The notes under the pieces were generated by a model. That model saw only the letters and a program-made list of their open reading frames with translations, was not told where the DNA came from and made no database searches. Below are positions 5,364-6,361 of a stretch of DNA of 6,361 bases, piece after piece. Source of the stretch: Lachnospiraceae bacterium (lineage in GTDB: Bacteria; Bacillota; Clostridia; Lachnospirales; Lachnospiraceae); NCBI GenBank assembly GCA_024684155.1, contig JAIKXK010000325.1:1-6361 (forward strand), in the 5' to 3' direction. A program made the position numbers and the translations under genes. Position 1 is the first letter of the stretch. Each line of letters starts with the position of its first letter.

Positions 5364-6122
5364 GTGTTTGGTACGTTTTTAGGTGTAGCACTTAAGGGAA
5401 TGGGTAGTGCCTTTAGTAACAATTCACGTATTAGATCAGGAAGAAATCCTGGGCGTGGATTTATAGAAGCAAATAAATTTAACAAAGCCAGAGGTGGTCA
5501 GGCAGGTGGCTATGGAGCTTGGACATTTGGAAATATTATTAATGCACATTCTTCGGCTGATGACATAGTAGAAGAATTTGGACTTAATTTAGAACAAAAT
5601 GCCTATGGCTGTACAGCATATGAAGAAGCTTATGGATTCTTGTATGACAGTGAGTTCTATCCTGCTTATATGGATGAGGTTGAGGCAATGCTTGAAATCA
5701 TAGAAATATGCGAAGAACAATTGCACCAATTACAGGGTGAATTAGAACAAGCGGAAGACCATTTGGGAGAATTACAAGACGAATTAGAAGACTTAGAAGA
5801 TGATTTAGAAATGTGTGATGACCCAGAAGATGCCGAAGAAATCCTAGATGAAATGCATGAAGTTCAAGAAGAGATTATGGAAACAGAAGCTCTAATTGAA
5901 GAACTAGAAATGGAATTAACTGAGATAGAAATAGAAATTGAAGATTGGTATTCGGAAATAGAACTATTAGATCCTGAAGAATTTGTAGATGAAACAGAAG
6001 TTGAAAATTTAGCATTTGAATATGCTTGTGAGTTTGCGCAGAACTGGATAGATGGAAACGTATGGATTCCAGAAGATATTTGTGACTGGGCCTATAATGT
6101 CGTGTCTGATCATAACTGTTAG
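5364..6122 (+). CDS. Unknown protein: basic Gly-rich head, acidic Lys/Arg-free coiled coil
   Basis: The product has 252 residues from a GTG start. The function is not recognised. Residues 1-51 are glycine-rich and basic, and hold every Lys and Arg of the protein (K11, R22, R24, R27, R31, K38, K41, R43). Residues 44-252 contain none, but carry 67 Asp/Glu (32%). About 103-205 is a long Glu/Leu heptad-like coiled coil with a break near DDPEDAEE. The C-terminus is richer in aromatics (WIDGNVWIPEDICDWAYN), and six cysteines are scattered from C83 to the final C252. The first 17 residues (MFGTFLGVALKGMGSAF) are weakly hydrophobic but do not form a clear signal peptide. The gene lies behind the capsid terminator and 14 bases before a helix-turn-helix gene, so the two are probably co-transcribed at reduced level. 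Options are a virion accessory protein, a nucleic-acid mimic or a partner of a basic protein. Confidence 0.75.
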   Translation: MFGTFLGVALKGMGSAFSNNSRIRSGRNPGRGFIEANKFNKARGGQAGGYGAWTFGNIINAHSSADDIVEEFGLNLEQNAYGCTAYEEAYGFLYDSEFYPAYMDEVEAMLEIIEICEEQLHQLQGELEQAEDHLGELQDELEDLEDDLEMCDDPEDAEEILDEMHEVQEEIMETEALIEELEMELTEIEIEIEDWYSEIELLDPEEFVDETEVENLAFEYACEFAQNWIDGNVWIPEDICDWAYNVVSDHNC

Positions 6123-6136
6123 AAAGGAAGTTAAAT

Positions 6137-6361
6137 ATGTTGTCAGGAGATTTATTAAAAAGGTTACGTTTATCTCGTGGTATTACACAACAAGAAATTG
6201 CTGATGCAATTGGGAAATCAAAAAAATGGGTAGGTGAAATAGAAAATTTTAGAGTTGTTCCTACTCAAGAAGTACACGATGCATGGATTAAAGCAGTGTA
6301 TGATTTGCCAGATAGAAGTAGTGAATATCGTGGGTTAGCGTCAAGGCAAAGACCAAAGAGA
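6137..6361 (+). CDS. XRE-family helix-turn-helix DNA-binding protein (3' truncated)
   Basis: Seventy-five codons from ATG 6137 stay open to the window edge. Residues 1-57 form a Cro/C1-type helix-turn-helix: LLKRLRLSRGITQQEIADAIGKSKKWVGEIE, with the TQQEIADAIG turn and the KKWVGEIE recognition helix. A basic stretch ending SRQRPKR follows. Proteins of this family bind operator DNA as dimers, often as repressors or small regulators in phages. AAAGGA (6123-6128) is 8 bases before the start, and the gene follows the acidic-protein stop by 14 bases. A regulator placed after capsid genes rather than in a lysogeny module is notable. It may be an accessory (moron-like) gene, but what follows lies outside the window. 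Confidence 0.85.
   Translation, partial: MLSGDLLKRLRLSRGITQQEIADAIGKSKKWVGEIENFRVVPTQEVHDAWIKAVYDLPDRSSEYRGLASRQRPKR

Overview
This is A/T-rich DNA with strong AGGAG-type ribosome sites. It reads as part of the virion-gene region of a tailed phage or prophage of a Bacillota host, probably a clostridium-like one. That host call is an inference from base composition, Shine-Dalgarno strength and protein character. All real genes lie on the + strand.

Layout: (1) 1-114 is the 3' end of an unrecognised gene. (2) 115-314 is a non-coding leader with a 12-bp stem-loop, two possible -10 boxes and the ribosome site of the next gene. (3) 315-3116 encodes a 933-residue single-chain nucleic-acid polymerase of the double-psi beta-barrel group, the YonO / eukaryotic RdRP (QDE-1-like) branch. 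It carries a D-F-D-S-D metal-binding motif. (4) 3117-3597 is a 481-bp intergenic region holding two related repeat units, conserved hairpins and a terminator. (5) 3598-5240 is a compact capsid operon: DUF4355-like scaffold, small UviB/BhlA-like membrane protein, and N4-gp56-like major capsid protein, closed by a strong terminator. (6) 5364-6122 encodes a protein of unknown function with extreme charge segregation: all its Lys/Arg lie in the first 43 residues, and the next 209 have none but carry 67 Asp/Glu. (7) From 6137 to the window end is an XRE-type helix-turn-helix protein, cut off by the edge.

The main observation is that the polymerase gene is bracketed by matching non-coding elements. 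The leader before it (about 101-309) and the region after it (about 3249-3397) share, in the same order, a header box set, a stem-loop at the same spacing, a TATAAT-like box and a closing GTACCTT...AAATTGAAAAAA...GAGAA box. A further unit (about 3138-3240) lies in tandem with the second one. Its hairpin matches position by position and includes one C-G to G-C pair change. These elements could be promoters, processing sites or regulatory RNAs tied to the phage polymerase. The sequence shows the repeats and structures, and their function is inference.
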